Shown: positions 45,863-54,975 of the stretch, in pieces | Layout: each line of letters opens with the position of its first letter | Position numbering within the stretch: the stretch's first letter is position 1 | Source: JABSSA01 sp039975755 | GTDB lineage: Bacteria; Pseudomonadota; Alphaproteobacteria; Rhodobacterales; Rhodobacteraceae | Length of the DNA stretch: 64,000 nucleotides | Assembly (NCBI GenBank): GCA_039975755.1 | Contig: JBDWGM010000040.1 | Location: 1-64,000, forward strand | Direction: 5' to 3' | The notes under the pieces: model-generated | Database searches by the model: none | Seen by the model: the letters and a program-made list of their open reading frames with translations, nothing else | Told to the model about the DNA's origin: nothing | Program-made: the position numbers and the translations under genes

Positions 45863-46605
45863 CCCAACTGCCCAATGCAACAGACCGCAAGCTGGGCCTT
45901 GTGATCGATCTGGACACTTGTGTGGGCTGTCATGCCTGCGTGATTTCCTGCAAAGGCTGGAACACTGAAAATTATGGCGCACCCCTGTCCGATGCCGATG
46001 CCTATGGCAGCGATCCATCCGGGACGTTCCTGAATCGTGTGCATTCTTACGAAGTAAAGCCACAAGACGGCGCGGCCCAACTGATCCACTTTCCCAAGTC
46101 GTGTTTGCATTGCGAAGATGCCCCATGCGTGACGGTTTGCCCAACCGGGGCAAGTTACAAACGGACCGAAGACGGGATCGTGTTGGTCAATGAAACCGAC
46201 TGCATAGGATGTGGGTTGTGTGCGTGGGCTTGCCCTTATGGCGCACGGGAACTGGATCAGGCCGAAGGCGTTATGAAGAAATGTACGCTGTGCGTCGATC
46301 GCATTTACAATGAAAACCTGCCCAAAGAAGACCGCGAGCCAGCCTGTGTACGCACCTGCCCTGCGGGTGCGCGGCATTTTGGTGATCTTGGGAATCCTGA
46401 CAGCGATGTCAGTCGCCTTGTCGCCGAACGCGGCGGCATGGATTTGATGCCCGAGCAGGGGACAAAGCCGGTTAACAAATACCTGCCACCGCGTCCCAAA
46501 GATGCGTTGCCGGAATTTGACGTCTTGGCACCATTCCTCGAACCCGTAGCAGAAGAACCCAAAGGCTTTCTGGGTTGGCTTGATAAAACACTGGAGCGTC
46601 TCTGA
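45859..46605 (+). CDS. soeB: 4Fe-4S electron-transfer subunit, SoeB-type
   Basis: The 248-residue subunit (ATG at 45859 overlapping the soeA stop) carries four Cys groups for four [4Fe-4S] clusters: CVGCHACVISCKGW, CLHCEDAPCVTVCPTGA, CIGCGLCAWACPYGA, and CTLCVDR with CVRTCPAGA. It carries electrons from SoeA to the membrane anchor. The first base of the soeC ATG is the last base of its stop, so the three genes are tightly coupled. Confidence 0.88.
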   Translation: MTQLPNATDRKLGLVIDLDTCVGCHACVISCKGWNTENYGAPLSDADAYGSDPSGTFLNRVHSYEVKPQDGAAQLIHFPKSCLHCEDAPCVTVCPTGASYKRTEDGIVLVNETDCIGCGLCAWACPYGARELDQAEGVMKKCTLCVDRIYNENLPKEDREPACVRTCPAGARHFGDLGNPDSDVSRLVAERGGMDLMPEQGTKPVNKYLPPRPKDALPEFDVLAPFLEPVAEEPKGFLGWLDKTLERL

Positions 46606-47477
46606 TGCATCCCGCACCTTCTGTTATCGTATTCACTTCAATTTCCGGTCTTGGATTTGGCTTGCTCGCATGGCTTGGGCTTGGCTTTCCGGCTGTAACA
46701 GGCTGGTCCGCATTCGCGTTCTTTTTCATTGCTTATGCGCTTGCTGTCGGCGGATTGATATCCTCGACGTTCCATTTGGGTCGCCCTGAACGCGCGATAA
46801 AGGCGTTCACACAGTGGCGCAGCTCGTGGTTAAGCCGAGAAGGTTGGTGCGCTGTCGCCGCCCTTGTCTTCATGGGATTATACGCCATTGGTGCGGTCTT
46901 CTTTGACGCTCGTTGGGGGTTTATCGGCTTTATTGGCGCGATTTTATGTATGTTGACCGTGTTCACAACGGCTATGATCTATACCCAGATCAAGGCGATC
47001 CCGCGTTGGAATTCTCCTTTGACGCCTGCGATGTTCCTCAGCTTCTCAATCGCTGGGGGGGCGTTGCTGTCTGGACAGGTCTTTTGGGCCTATTGGTTGA
47101 TCGCCTTGGCCGGCGCTATTCAAGTGGTCACTTGGCTGGTCGGTGACGGCGCCTTCGAAAAAGCGGGGACATCCATGTCCAGCGCGACCGGGCTTGGATC
47201 AATTGGAGCCGTTCGCGCCTTTGAACCACCGCACACTGGTACAAATTACCTGCTTCGCGAATTCGTGTTTCAGATCGGCCGTAAACACGCGATGAAACTG
47301 CGGGTCATTTCCATCGTCCTTATGGCTGTGGTCCCTGTCTTGCTTCTGGCGCTGCCGTTCTCGCATTTTTGGGCGTTGCTGGCTGTGGTCAGCCATATCG
47401 CCGGGGTGCTGGCATCGCGTTGGCTGTTCTTTGCAGAAGCTGAACATGTTGTCGGCCTGTATTACGGCAAACGTTAA
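46605..47477 (+). CDS. soeC: Membrane anchor subunit, SoeC-type (DmsC/NrfD-like)
   Basis: The 290-residue protein has about eight membrane segments beginning IVFTSISGLGFGLLAWLGLGF and includes TFHLGRPERAIKAFTQWRSSWLSREGW, the hallmark loop of DmsC-type anchors. It would pass electrons from SoeAB to quinone. It is the last gene before a strong bidirectional terminator at 47481-47510. Confidence 0.87.
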   Translation: MHPAPSVIVFTSISGLGFGLLAWLGLGFPAVTGWSAFAFFFIAYALAVGGLISSTFHLGRPERAIKAFTQWRSSWLSREGWCAVAALVFMGLYAIGAVFFDARWGFIGFIGAILCMLTVFTTAMIYTQIKAIPRWNSPLTPAMFLSFSIAGGALLSGQVFWAYWLIALAGAIQVVTWLVGDGAFEKAGTSMSSATGLGSIGAVRAFEPPHTGTNYLLREFVFQIGRKHAMKLRVISIVLMAVVPVLLLALPFSHFWALLAVVSHIAGVLASRWLFFAEAEHVVGLYYGKR

Positions 47478-47480
47478 ACG

Positions 47481-47510
47481 AAAAAGCCCCGGAGCACTTC
47501 CGGGGCTTTT
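47481..47510. terminator. Bidirectional intrinsic terminator between soeC and dapA
   Basis: AAAAGCCCCGG, a 7-base loop and CCGGGGCTTTT form a perfect 11-bp stem with A-run and T-run on the two sides, serving the convergent soeABC and dapA transcripts. Confidence 0.92.
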
Positions 47511-47533
47511 CAGCATTTAAGAACGTTGTAAAT

Positions 47534-48409
47534 TTAGTTCATCAGACCCGCGTGGCGCAAACCATCATCGACCAACGACTTTGTTTCGTTGCTTAACGCA
47601 GTCAGTGGCAGGCGCACCTCGTCAGAACACAGACCCAATTGGCCCATCGCGTATTTCACCCCAACAAGGCCGGGTTCAGTAAAGATGGCCTTGTGCAATG
47701 GCATAAGGCGATCTTGGATCTCCAACGCCTTGCCATAATCTCCGGACGCGCAGGCGGATTGCATTTGGCCTATCAATTTCGGGGCCACATTCGCGGTCAC
47801 CGAAATGCAACCCACACCGCCTTGGGCATTGAACCCATGCGCTGTGGCGTCTTCGCCCGAAAGCTGAATGAAATCCGATCCGCAGGTGATCCGCGTGTCG
47901 CTTACGCGGGCAAGATCGCCAGTGGCGTCTTTCACGCCAACAATGCGCGGCAGCTTAGCCAATTCGCCCATCGTTTCAGGGGTCATATCGATCACCGAAC
48001 GACCGGGGATATTGTAAATGACGATCGGCACATCCGCGCAATCATGCAAAGCCGTAAAATGGGCGATCAATCCCCGCTGTGTCGGCTTGTTGTAATACGG
48101 CGTCACAACCAAAGCGGCATCCGCGCCAACTTTGTCTGCGTATTGCACAAACCGAATTGCTTCGACTGTGTTGTTTGACCCTGCTCCGGCTATGACGGGC
48201 ACACGTCCCGCAGCTGCCTTTACGACAGTTTCGATAACAGTTTCATGTTCCTCATGGCTTAACGTCGGGCTTTCGCCGGTGGTGCCAACAGGAACAAACC
48301 CGTTTGACCCTTCTCCGATATGCCATTCGACCAGCTTCTTGAGAGTTTCCAAATCCAATGCGCCGTTTCGAAACGGCGTGATGAGTGCGGGCATTGAGCC
48401 TTTGAACAT
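47534..48409 (-). CDS. dapA: 4-hydroxy-tetrahydrodipicolinate synthase
   Basis: DapA condenses pyruvate with aspartate semialdehyde in lysine and diaminopimelate synthesis. The 291-residue TIM-barrel (MFKGSMPALITPFRNGALD) shows GTTGESPTLSHEEH near residue 43, VIAGAGSNNT, VVTPYYNKPTQRGLIAHF with the catalytic Tyr, YNIPGRSVIDMTPETM with the Arg site, and GVKDATGDLARVSD with the Schiff-base Lys near 160. Length is standard. It is divergent from slt, with an inverted repeat (48465-48485) between them. Confidence 0.95.
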   Translation of the reverse strand: MFKGSMPALITPFRNGALDLETLKKLVEWHIGEGSNGFVPVGTTGESPTLSHEEHETVIETVVKAAAGRVPVIAGAGSNNTVEAIRFVQYADKVGADAALVVTPYYNKPTQRGLIAHFTALHDCADVPIVIYNIPGRSVIDMTPETMGELAKLPRIVGVKDATGDLARVSDTRITCGSDFIQLSGEDATAHGFNAQGGVGCISVTANVAPKLIGQMQSACASGDYGKALEIQDRLMPLHKAIFTEPGLVGVKYAMGQLGLCSDEVRLPLTALSNETKSLVDDGLRHAGLMN

Positions 48410-48464
48410 TTACACGTCCTTTGCGGTTGGGCAGGCATAGGGCCTGGATGATAAATGCGCCTAT

Positions 48465-48485
48465 CAGGTTCGTGAGTTGAACCTG
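48465..48485. promoter_or_regulatory. Inverted repeat in the dapA-slt intergenic region
   Basis: CAGGTTC and GAACCTG are perfect 7-bp arms around a 7-base centre, between the divergent dapA and slt genes. It may be an operator or a hairpin in the dapA leader; I recognise no specific regulator. Confidence 0.35.
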
Positions 48486-48538
48486 CGCGGCACTACAGTA
48501 GAATTGCAGTAGCCTTGGACCTCAGGAAAATGCAAGCC

Positions 48539-50497
48539 ATGACCCGCCTACCGATGCTAGTTGGACTGCTTTTTCTGCTGGCTGTACCTGTTTTAGGGGA
48601 ACGCCCGCGCCCATTGGGGTGGGCTGTCGAAGCCGCAATTCGCGGAAATTGGGACGCTGCCGCACAAATAGCGGCCCGAGACGGCGCAGTTGCAGAGGAT
48701 GTTATCGAATGGATGCGATTGCGCGCAGGCCGGGGCACATATGAAGATGTCGTCGCATTTTTGGAACGTCGACAGAATTGGCCCGGCGAACCCCTACTGA
48801 AAAAACGATCCGAAGCCGTTGTTCTGCGTCAAAGCGATTCGCGTATTTTGGCCTTTTTCGACAAAGAGCCGCCTGCGACGGCCCAAGGCGTGTTGGGCCA
48901 TGCCGCCGCTCTGTCGCGAGCGGGTCAATCGGGTGAGGCCGAGGCAAATATTGTCGTTGCGTGGCGTTCAATGCGCATGTCAGATTCCGAACAAGCCTTG
49001 TTCCTTGCCGAACACGAAAGCATCTTGAAAGACCATCATTCAGCACGGTTAGATCGAATGCTTTGGGATGGCTCCGGCGCAGACGCCAGACGTCTGTACG
49101 ATCTGGTAAGCCCGGCACAGGTAGCATTGGCCAAAGCCCGACTTGGGTTAAAAAATCAATCCAAAGCCGTCGATGCACTGATTGCAGCGGTTCCCAAACC
49201 TCTGATCGATCATCCCGGATTGGCGCGTGACCGATTTGGTTGGCGCGTCCAAAAAGGACGTTGGGACGACGCCAAAGACCTGATCATAAAACAATCTCGC
49301 AGTACCGAAGCTTTGGGGTTTCCGGAATATTGGTCACGTCAAAGACGGTCACTGGCGCGGGACGAAATGCGCGACGGCGATCCGGTAAAGGCGTATCAAA
49401 TCGCATCACGCCATTTTCTGGTCGAAGGATCCGATTACGCCGATCTTGAATGGTTGTCCGGATATATAGCCCTGCATTACCTGAAAGACGCCGAACTGGC
49501 ATTGATCCATTTTCAAAATCACGCGGCGGCCGTGCTTTCACCCATTTCCCTTGGGCGCGCAGGATACTGGGTTGGTCGTGCATGGGATGATTTGGACGAT
49601 CCGGAAAAGGCTAAGTCAGCCTATCAGACAGGGGCAAAGTTTCAGACGTCTTTCTATGGCATCTTAGCCGCTGAACGCGCGGGGGTTCCATTTGACGTCG
49701 CCTTTGCAAACAGCGCCCCAACCCAAGATTGGCGCACATCTGACCTTGCCAAAAATGACGTTTTTCAAGCAGGTCTTTTGCTGCATGCGTCGGGACAATT
49801 GACCATGGGGGAACGGTTTTGGACACACCTTGCCGAAAGCCTTGGTGAAGAAGAGGCCGGCCTGCTGGGCCAAGCCGCCATCGATATATCCGAACCGCAT
49901 ACGGCGGTCATGATCGGGAAGCGCGTTGCGCAACGCGGTCTAACCCTGCCCGGTCCATATTATGCATTGCACCCCCTTGCAGAGGTGGATTTGCCAATCG
50001 CAACGGACTTGGCTTTGGCTATTGCCCGCAGGGAAAGCGAATTTGACCCGTCCGTCCAAAGCGGCGTCGGTGCGCGCGGCCTGATGCAAATCATGCCTGC
50101 AACCGGCAAAGAAGTCGCGCAAAGCTTGGGTATCACGGATCACACGACATCCCGGTTGATCGATGATCCCGCTTATAATGCGCGGCTGGGGTCCACGTTT
50201 CTGTCGCAACTCGCGGGACGTTTTGATGGCAACGTTATTCTAATGTCAGCGGCTTATAACGCCGGGCCATCGCGCCCCATTCGATGGATGAAACTCTATG
50301 GCGACCCAAGGCAAGACAGGCGTAACTTTGACGTCGTGGACTGGATCGAACACATCCCGTTCCGAGAAACGCGAAACTATGTCATGCGTGTTACGGAAAG
50401 CCTGCCCATCTATCGTGCTCGTCTGGGTCAAAATCCGCTGCCAATTCCATTCAGCCAAGAATTGACCGGATCAACGTTGAAGGCGTTCGCGCCATAG
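48539..50497 (+). CDS. slt: Soluble lytic murein transglycosylase
   Basis: Slt cleaves the MurNAc-GlcNAc bond of peptidoglycan in the periplasm. Two close ATG codons exist; 48539 (MTRLPMLVGLLFLLAVPVLG) gives a clean signal peptide with AGGA at an acceptable distance, while 48530 is too near it. The 652-residue protein has a long alpha-superhelical region with tetratricopeptide-like character and a C-terminal SLT domain: catalytic Glu in AIARRESEFDPSVQSGVGARGLMQIMPATG (about residue 500), and the closing SAAYNAGPSRPIRW. It overlaps the convergent transporter gene by 27 bases. Confidence 0.9.
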   Translation: MTRLPMLVGLLFLLAVPVLGERPRPLGWAVEAAIRGNWDAAAQIAARDGAVAEDVIEWMRLRAGRGTYEDVVAFLERRQNWPGEPLLKKRSEAVVLRQSDSRILAFFDKEPPATAQGVLGHAAALSRAGQSGEAEANIVVAWRSMRMSDSEQALFLAEHESILKDHHSARLDRMLWDGSGADARRLYDLVSPAQVALAKARLGLKNQSKAVDALIAAVPKPLIDHPGLARDRFGWRVQKGRWDDAKDLIIKQSRSTEALGFPEYWSRQRRSLARDEMRDGDPVKAYQIASRHFLVEGSDYADLEWLSGYIALHYLKDAELALIHFQNHAAAVLSPISLGRAGYWVGRAWDDLDDPEKAKSAYQTGAKFQTSFYGILAAERAGVPFDVAFANSAPTQDWRTSDLAKNDVFQAGLLLHASGQLTMGERFWTHLAESLGEEEAGLLGQAAIDISEPHTAVMIGKRVAQRGLTLPGPYYALHPLAEVDLPIATDLALAIARRESEFDPSVQSGVGARGLMQIMPATGKEVAQSLGITDHTTSRLIDDPAYNARLGSTFLSQLAGRFDGNVILMSAAYNAGPSRPIRWMKLYGDPRQDRRNFDVVDWIEHIPFRETRNYVMRVTESLPIYRARLGQNPLPIPFSQELTGSTLKAFAP

Positions 50498-51340
50498 CGT
50501 GAACAAGCCTGCCGCCACGATGACAAACGCGCCCAACATGACGTTCCATTCCAGCATTTCACCGAAGGCCGCGATGCCAACCATCGCGGCAAATACCATT
50601 TGGAAATAGGCGAAAGGCTGCACTGCACTGGCTTCGGCCACTTCGTAACAGCGGATCAACAACCAATGGCCCGTCGCACCGGTGACGCACAACGTTCCCA
50701 TCCAAACCCAATCCGATCCAGTCATTGGTTCCCAGAACCACACGCCCACACATGTGATCGCGATGGCTCCGGTGGTTCCGGTCCAGAAAAAACTGGTGGC
50801 GGTGCTGTCTTTGCGAGCGGCATACCGCGTCAGTAGTCCATAAAGAGCGAACATCGCCGCAGCGATTACTGGGATCACGGCTGCTGGATCAAATACGCCA
50901 AAGCCTGGTCGCAGTATGATCAGAACACCAATAAACCCTACGCCAATCGCCAGCCATCGTCGCCATCCGACATGTTCGCCTAGAACCGGCCCAGACAATG
51001 CGGCGACAAGCAACGGATAAGCGGCGAAAACTGCGTGGCTTTCGACAAGCCCCAGAACCGTAAACGCGCTGACCATCACGCAAATCTCGGCCGCCAGTAA
51101 AACGCCCCGGAACGTCTGCAAAAAGGGCTGTTCCGTCCGCGCGGTTTCAAGCAAACCACCAGCCTTGCGGGACGCGATGGAAATCACGAAAGCCGCAAAG
51201 AACCAGTAGCGCACCATCACAATCATCAGAACATTGTATTCACCCGCAAGATGCCGCGAGATGCCGTCTTGCAACGCAAACACAACGGACACTGCCATCA
51301 TCAGCGCAATGCCCAAACGCGTGTTGTTGCCCGCGCTCAC
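50471..51340 (-). CDS. EamA/DMT family transporter
   Basis: The 289-residue inner-membrane protein has ten hydrophobic segments in two EamA repeats (about residues 10-140 and 150-285), with the usual GLVESHAVFAAYPLLVAALSGPVLGEHVGWRRW in the first half and the matching LLIRCYEVAEASAVQPFAYFQMVFAAMVGIAAFGEMLEWNVMLG in the second. DMT exporters move amino acids or other metabolites; the substrate is not visible. Its start overlaps the mnmD stop as ATGA. Confidence 0.88.
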   Translation of the reverse strand: MSAGNNTRLGIALMMAVSVVFALQDGISRHLAGEYNVLMIVMVRYWFFAAFVISIASRKAGGLLETARTEQPFLQTFRGVLLAAEICVMVSAFTVLGLVESHAVFAAYPLLVAALSGPVLGEHVGWRRWLAIGVGFIGVLIILRPGFGVFDPAAVIPVIAAAMFALYGLLTRYAARKDSTATSFFWTGTTGAIAITCVGVWFWEPMTGSDWVWMGTLCVTGATGHWLLIRCYEVAEASAVQPFAYFQMVFAAMVGIAAFGEMLEWNVMLGAFVIVAAGLFTLWRERLQR

Positions 51341-52008
51341 CTTTTCTGCCCCACGCTCATGTGGCGTTTGCGACCAAAACCCGGGCTACGGCGCACATCA
51401 AACCCGGCCACATCCAAAGCGCGCCGCACAAAGCCCGCTGCGGTATAGGTGGCAAATGTACCGCCCGTTTTTGTGTGCGCTCCGATGTTGTGCATCAAAG
51501 CGTCTTCCCACAGCTCAGGGTTTTTTGCGGGTGAAAATCCGTCCAGAAACCATGCATCAACCATCATGTCCGACGTTGGCAACGCTTGACGCGCGTCGCC
51601 TTCAATGACATCCAACCAGACATTATCCAGAAACAGCCCGCTGCGGTGGTCGCGCCAAAGGGCAACCAGCTGATCACGCAAATCGCCCAGTTCCGTGAAA
51701 GGGGCCAATGCCTGTTCCATGTCTTCCGGGTCCATCGGGTAAGCTTCGAAGCTGGTAAAGCGTATTGTGCCCGGTGTTCCTGATGCGATCCATGCTGTCA
51801 CAACGGCAAGAAAGTTCAATCCCGTCCCGAACCCAAGTTCACCGACATGGAATCCATCGGCAAACCGCGCAGGAAGGTCATTGCCGTCCAAAAACACATG
51901 CCGCGTTTCCGCCAAGCCGTTCTCAAGCGAATAATACGGATCGTCAAAGCGTTTTGAGACGGGCACCAACCCGTCGCGCCATTCAAGCTTGGCCTGCTGG
52001 TCCTGCAT
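51337..52008 (-). CDS. mnmD: tRNA 5-methylaminomethyl-2-thiouridine methyltransferase MnmD
   Basis: MnmD performs the last methylation of mnm5s2U34 in tRNA. The ATG at 52008 gives 223 residues (MQDQQAKLEWRDGLVPVSKRFDDPYYSLENGLAETRHVFL), a typical MnmD opening. The SAM site reads FHVGELGFGTGLNFLAVV, and DAWFLDGFSPAKNPELW is the catalytic loop of the family. The FAD-dependent half that in E. coli is fused in MnmC is encoded divergently 58 bases away. The longer frame upstream is a shadow of that gene. Confidence 0.9.
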   Translation of the reverse strand: MQDQQAKLEWRDGLVPVSKRFDDPYYSLENGLAETRHVFLDGNDLPARFADGFHVGELGFGTGLNFLAVVTAWIASGTPGTIRFTSFEAYPMDPEDMEQALAPFTELGDLRDQLVALWRDHRSGLFLDNVWLDVIEGDARQALPTSDMMVDAWFLDGFSPAKNPELWEDALMHNIGAHTKTGGTFATYTAAGFVRRALDVAGFDVRRSPGFGRKRHMSVGQKR

Positions 52009-52066
52009 CGTTTCGCCCTGTAGAGAAGTTTCGACGGGACACTGGCGAAAGGATGATCCCTTGGCA

Positions 52067-53098
52067 ATGGCAGATTTAACAGTGCGTGGCGCAGGTATAT
52101 TGGGCCTGTCGATCGCATGGGCCTGCGTCAAACGGGGTGCAACTGTCCAAGTGATCGACCCCCATGGCCCGGCTGCACGTGCATCAGGTGGTATTGTTGG
52201 CGCGTTGGCCCCACACGTACCCGAGAACTGGAACGCCAAGAAACAGTTCCAATTGGAAAGCTTGTTGATGGCAAAACAGTTCTGGGGCGAGGTGTTTTCA
52301 ACCGGCGGCAAAAACCCGGGCTACGGCGGAACAGGCCGCTTGCAACCGATTGCTGATAACGCAGCGTTGGCCTTGGCACAGGCGCGTCATACCTCGGCCA
52401 AGGAATTGTGGGGCGATGCCGCGACATGGGACGTTATCCAAGCGAACCAATCGCAATGGGAACCACCAAGCACCTCCGGCTGGCTGATACACGACACCCT
52501 CAGCGCGCATTTGCACCCCAAGCAAGCGTGCATGTCCCTTGTCAGCGCATTGCAGGCCAAGGGAATTGAGATAACGTCCGAAGGTCCGGATCAGGGGCCT
52601 GTCGTTTGGGCCACGGGCGTTGATGGGTTGAATGCACTGAACAATGGTCGTAATCGAACGGTTGGGAACGGTGTCAAAGGTCAGGCTGTTCTGCTTGATT
52701 TTGATATGCGTGGCAAAGCCCAGCTATTTGCCGACACGTTGCATTTTGTGCCGCATCTCGATGGCACGCTGGCCATCGGGTCCACGTCTGAACGGGAATT
52801 CGATTCACCTAACCAACCTGATGCGAAACTTGATGCTTTGCTGGAAAAGGCGCGCACCGTTTTGCCGGCCATCGCAACCGCACCAGTGATCACTCGTTGG
52901 GCCGGGGTGCGTCCGCGCAGCAGATCACGCGCACCCATGTTAGGCCCTTGGCCAGACAAACCCGGCCATTACATTGCGAACGGCGGCTTTAAGATCGGGT
53001 TTGGCATGGCTCCAAAGATCGCGGATGTCATGGCCGATTTGGTTCTGGAACAGCGCGACACGATCCCCACAGATTTCCACGTCGAGGCGTCATTTTAA
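52067..53098 (+). CDS. FAD-dependent oxidoreductase, MnmC C-terminal type
   Basis: The start is the ATG at 52067. The 343-residue DAO-family flavoprotein has the FAD motif VRGAGILGLSIAWACVKRGATVQVID at the N-terminus and GGIVGALAPHVPENW, then a substrate domain and TRWAGVRPRSRSRAPMLGP...ANGGFKIGFGMAPKIADVMADL. The position next to mnmD and the GGIVGALAPH segment fit the oxidase half of MnmC that converts cmnm5U to nm5U. Another glycine-oxidase-like role is possible. It overlaps the convergent dehydratase stop by 4 bases. Confidence 0.75.
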   Translation: MADLTVRGAGILGLSIAWACVKRGATVQVIDPHGPAARASGGIVGALAPHVPENWNAKKQFQLESLLMAKQFWGEVFSTGGKNPGYGGTGRLQPIADNAALALAQARHTSAKELWGDAATWDVIQANQSQWEPPSTSGWLIHDTLSAHLHPKQACMSLVSALQAKGIEITSEGPDQGPVVWATGVDGLNALNNGRNRTVGNGVKGQAVLLDFDMRGKAQLFADTLHFVPHLDGTLAIGSTSEREFDSPNQPDAKLDALLEKARTVLPAIATAPVITRWAGVRPRSRSRAPMLGPWPDKPGHYIANGGFKIGFGMAPKIADVMADLVLEQRDTIPTDFHVEASF

Positions 53099-53895
53099 AC
53101 CTGCGCAGACAAAATCAGACGCCCATCAGCCCCAGACACCCACAAATCAGTACCATTCCGACATAACGATGCGTGTTCGTTATGCGTCAAAGGCGAAACT
53201 CCGCGAAATGCGAATGTGTCAAGTGCACCTAGCTCGTCTTGGGCCTTTAACATCAACAACTGCGCCAATAATGGCCCGTGCACAACCAGACCCGGATACC
53301 CTTCTGTATCGCGAGCGTATTCGGCATCATAATGAATGCGGTGCCCATTAAACGTTAAAGCTGAATAGCGAAACAACAGCGTTGAATCCGGCACCAAGTC
53401 ATCTTGCGTTTCTGCATCGATACGTGCCTGCACAACAACTGGTTGCTCACGCGCGGGATCAGGGTCTTCGCGGTACACAAGGTCCTGCCATTCAACAACA
53501 CACAACGTGTCATTCTGCCAAATCTCGTGCCGCAAAGTGACAAAGGCCAAAGCACCTGAACGCCCTTGTTTACGTTGTGTCGAGTCCAACGTCGTTTCTT
53601 TGCGCGCTTTATGCCCAACCTTCAAAGGCGCTTTGAAATCCAGACGTCCACCTGCCCACATGCGTCGCGGCAACCCCATGTCAGGCACAATGCCTTGCCC
53701 AACACGCGGATGACCATCACGCCCCAATTGTTCTGGCGGCAAAGCGTCCCAGAAATAGATTTGATGGAAAAACGGTGGCAATGACGCGCCATCATCAACC
53801 CGTTCTGTTCGGTTCAATGTGGCAAGCAATGCATTTGCACGCGCCAGGTCCAGAACATCGGATTGACCTTGGTGTATGGGTTCGTCAGATTTCAT
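53095..53895 (-). CDS. MaoC/HTD2-like acyl-CoA hydratase (mesaconyl-C4-CoA hydratase-like)
   Basis: The 266-residue protein is a double hot-dog hydratase. An N-terminal half with PFFHQIYFWDALPPEQLGRDGHPR and GLPRRMWAGGRLDF matches the FAS1-type dehydratase N-terminus, and the C-terminal half has LLFRYSALTFNGHRIHYDAEYARDTEGYPGLVVHGPL, which holds the catalytic Asp/His of the family. This is the layout of mesaconyl-C4-CoA or itaconyl-CoA hydratases. No CoA-ester pathway genes are adjacent, so the substrate is uncertain. Confidence 0.75.
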   Translation of the reverse strand: MKSDEPIHQGQSDVLDLARANALLATLNRTERVDDGASLPPFFHQIYFWDALPPEQLGRDGHPRVGQGIVPDMGLPRRMWAGGRLDFKAPLKVGHKARKETTLDSTQRKQGRSGALAFVTLRHEIWQNDTLCVVEWQDLVYREDPDPAREQPVVVQARIDAETQDDLVPDSTLLFRYSALTFNGHRIHYDAEYARDTEGYPGLVVHGPLLAQLLMLKAQDELGALDTFAFRGVSPLTHNEHASLCRNGTDLWVSGADGRLILSAQV

Positions 53896-53921
53896 CGGAA
53901 ACGCTCTGGAAAGGATGTCAC

Positions 53922-54332
53922 GTGGCTCGCTCCGGCTATGTTCAGGTTACGTCACTCGATCATCTTGTTTTGACCGTAGCAAGCATCGCGAACACGATCC
54001 ATTTTTACACGCATATCTTAGGAATGAGAGCCGAAGAGTTTCAGGCCGCAGACGGCACGACACGGCATGCATTGAAGTTCGGTGACCAAAAAATCAATTT
54101 GCATGAGGTTGGTTCAGAATTCGATCCCAAGGCCAAATCACCGACATCAGGCAGTGCTGACCTGTGTTTCTTGACCCAGACGCCCATTGAGCAATGGCAA
54201 TCACATTTGGACGCCTGCAATATTCCGGTCATTGACGGCCCGATCAAACGCACAGGCGCGACATGTCCCATCCTATCTGTCTACGTGCGTGATCCAGACG
54301 GAAACTTAATTGAAATCAGTGTCCCGATTTAG
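53922..54332 (+). CDS. VOC (glyoxalase-fold) family protein
   Basis: I choose GTG at 53922, 7 bases after a strong GGAAAGGA. The 136-residue protein is one vicinal-oxygen-chelate domain: VTSLDHLVLTVASIANTIHFYTHILGM with the first metal His, LKFGDQKINLHE with the second, and LSVYVRDPDGNLIEIS with the Glu. The reaction is unknown; related small VOC proteins act in glutathione or antibiotic thiol transfer. It is divergent from the hydratase gene and overlaps the convergent FMN reductase by 17 bases. Confidence 0.85.
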   Translation: MARSGYVQVTSLDHLVLTVASIANTIHFYTHILGMRAEEFQAADGTTRHALKFGDQKINLHEVGSEFDPKAKSPTSGSADLCFLTQTPIEQWQSHLDACNIPVIDGPIKRTGATCPILSVYVRDPDGNLIEISVPI

Positions 54333-54864
54333 CACCGATCGCTTTGCGCAAAACCTCCATCAAGGTTCCAAGATCACGCGTATAATGTTCAGACTTTAAT
54401 TGATCGTTGTCATCGAACGCCGTTCCGCAAGACGCCAAGTGGATTTCAGGCCCCGCCAACACATGGGCCCGAAACGGGATCATGTAACCTCGTAAAATCA
54501 TTTGTGCGCGCTCCCCGCCTGCGCGACCCGCGGCGGCAGACATAACAGCGACTGGCTTGTCTTCCCAAGGGTTTGTGCCCGTACGACTGACCCAATCAAG
54601 CGCGTTTTTCAAAACACCCGAAGGGCCCTTGTTGTATTCCGGGGTCGAAATCAGAACAGCGTCCGCCGCCCGAATTTGATCGGACAACAATTGCACTGCA
54701 GCAGGAACACCGTTGGCGTCCTCGTCATCGCCGTCATACAGCGGAACGTTTACGTCCGCCTCGACATAGGTGCAGTGGCCAAAAAGGCGCGCAGCCTCGC
54801 GCACCAATTTCCGGTTGGTCGACTCAGATCTCAACGATCCGCTGATCCCTAGCAATGCCGTCAT
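54316..54864 (-). CDS. NADPH-dependent FMN reductase family protein
   Basis: The 182-residue flavodoxin-like protein has the FMN-phosphate loop GISGSLRSESTNRKLVREAARLFG at the N-terminus, STPEYNKGPSGVLKNALDWVSRTG (about residues 75-98) and MSAAAGRAGGERAQMILRG. This is the chromate/azo/quinone reductase type. Physiological substrate unknown. It stands downstream of the ompA-like lipoprotein on the same strand but behind a terminator, so it is probably a separate transcript. Confidence 0.87.
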   Translation of the reverse strand: MTALLGISGSLRSESTNRKLVREAARLFGHCTYVEADVNVPLYDGDDEDANGVPAAVQLLSDQIRAADAVLISTPEYNKGPSGVLKNALDWVSRTGTNPWEDKPVAVMSAAAGRAGGERAQMILRGYMIPFRAHVLAGPEIHLASCGTAFDDNDQLKSEHYTRDLGTLMEVLRKAIGAKSGH

Positions 54865-54921
54865 GTCCGTCTCCCTGTCCGCCGCTGCCTATAATTGGCG
54901 CTAGGGACAGGAATAAATCAA

Positions 54922-54951
54922 GACACCTTCGTCTGTGTAGACGAAGGTGTC
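54922..54951 (-). terminator. Strong hairpin terminator of the OmpA-family gene
   Basis: A perfect 13-bp stem (GACACCTTCGTCT with AGACGAAGGTGTC) and a 4-base loop lie 24 bases after the OmpA-like stop codon. On the minus strand TTGATTTATT follows. Confidence 0.75.
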
Positions 54952-54975
54952 AGAGCTTAAAAAGAGATGAAACGC

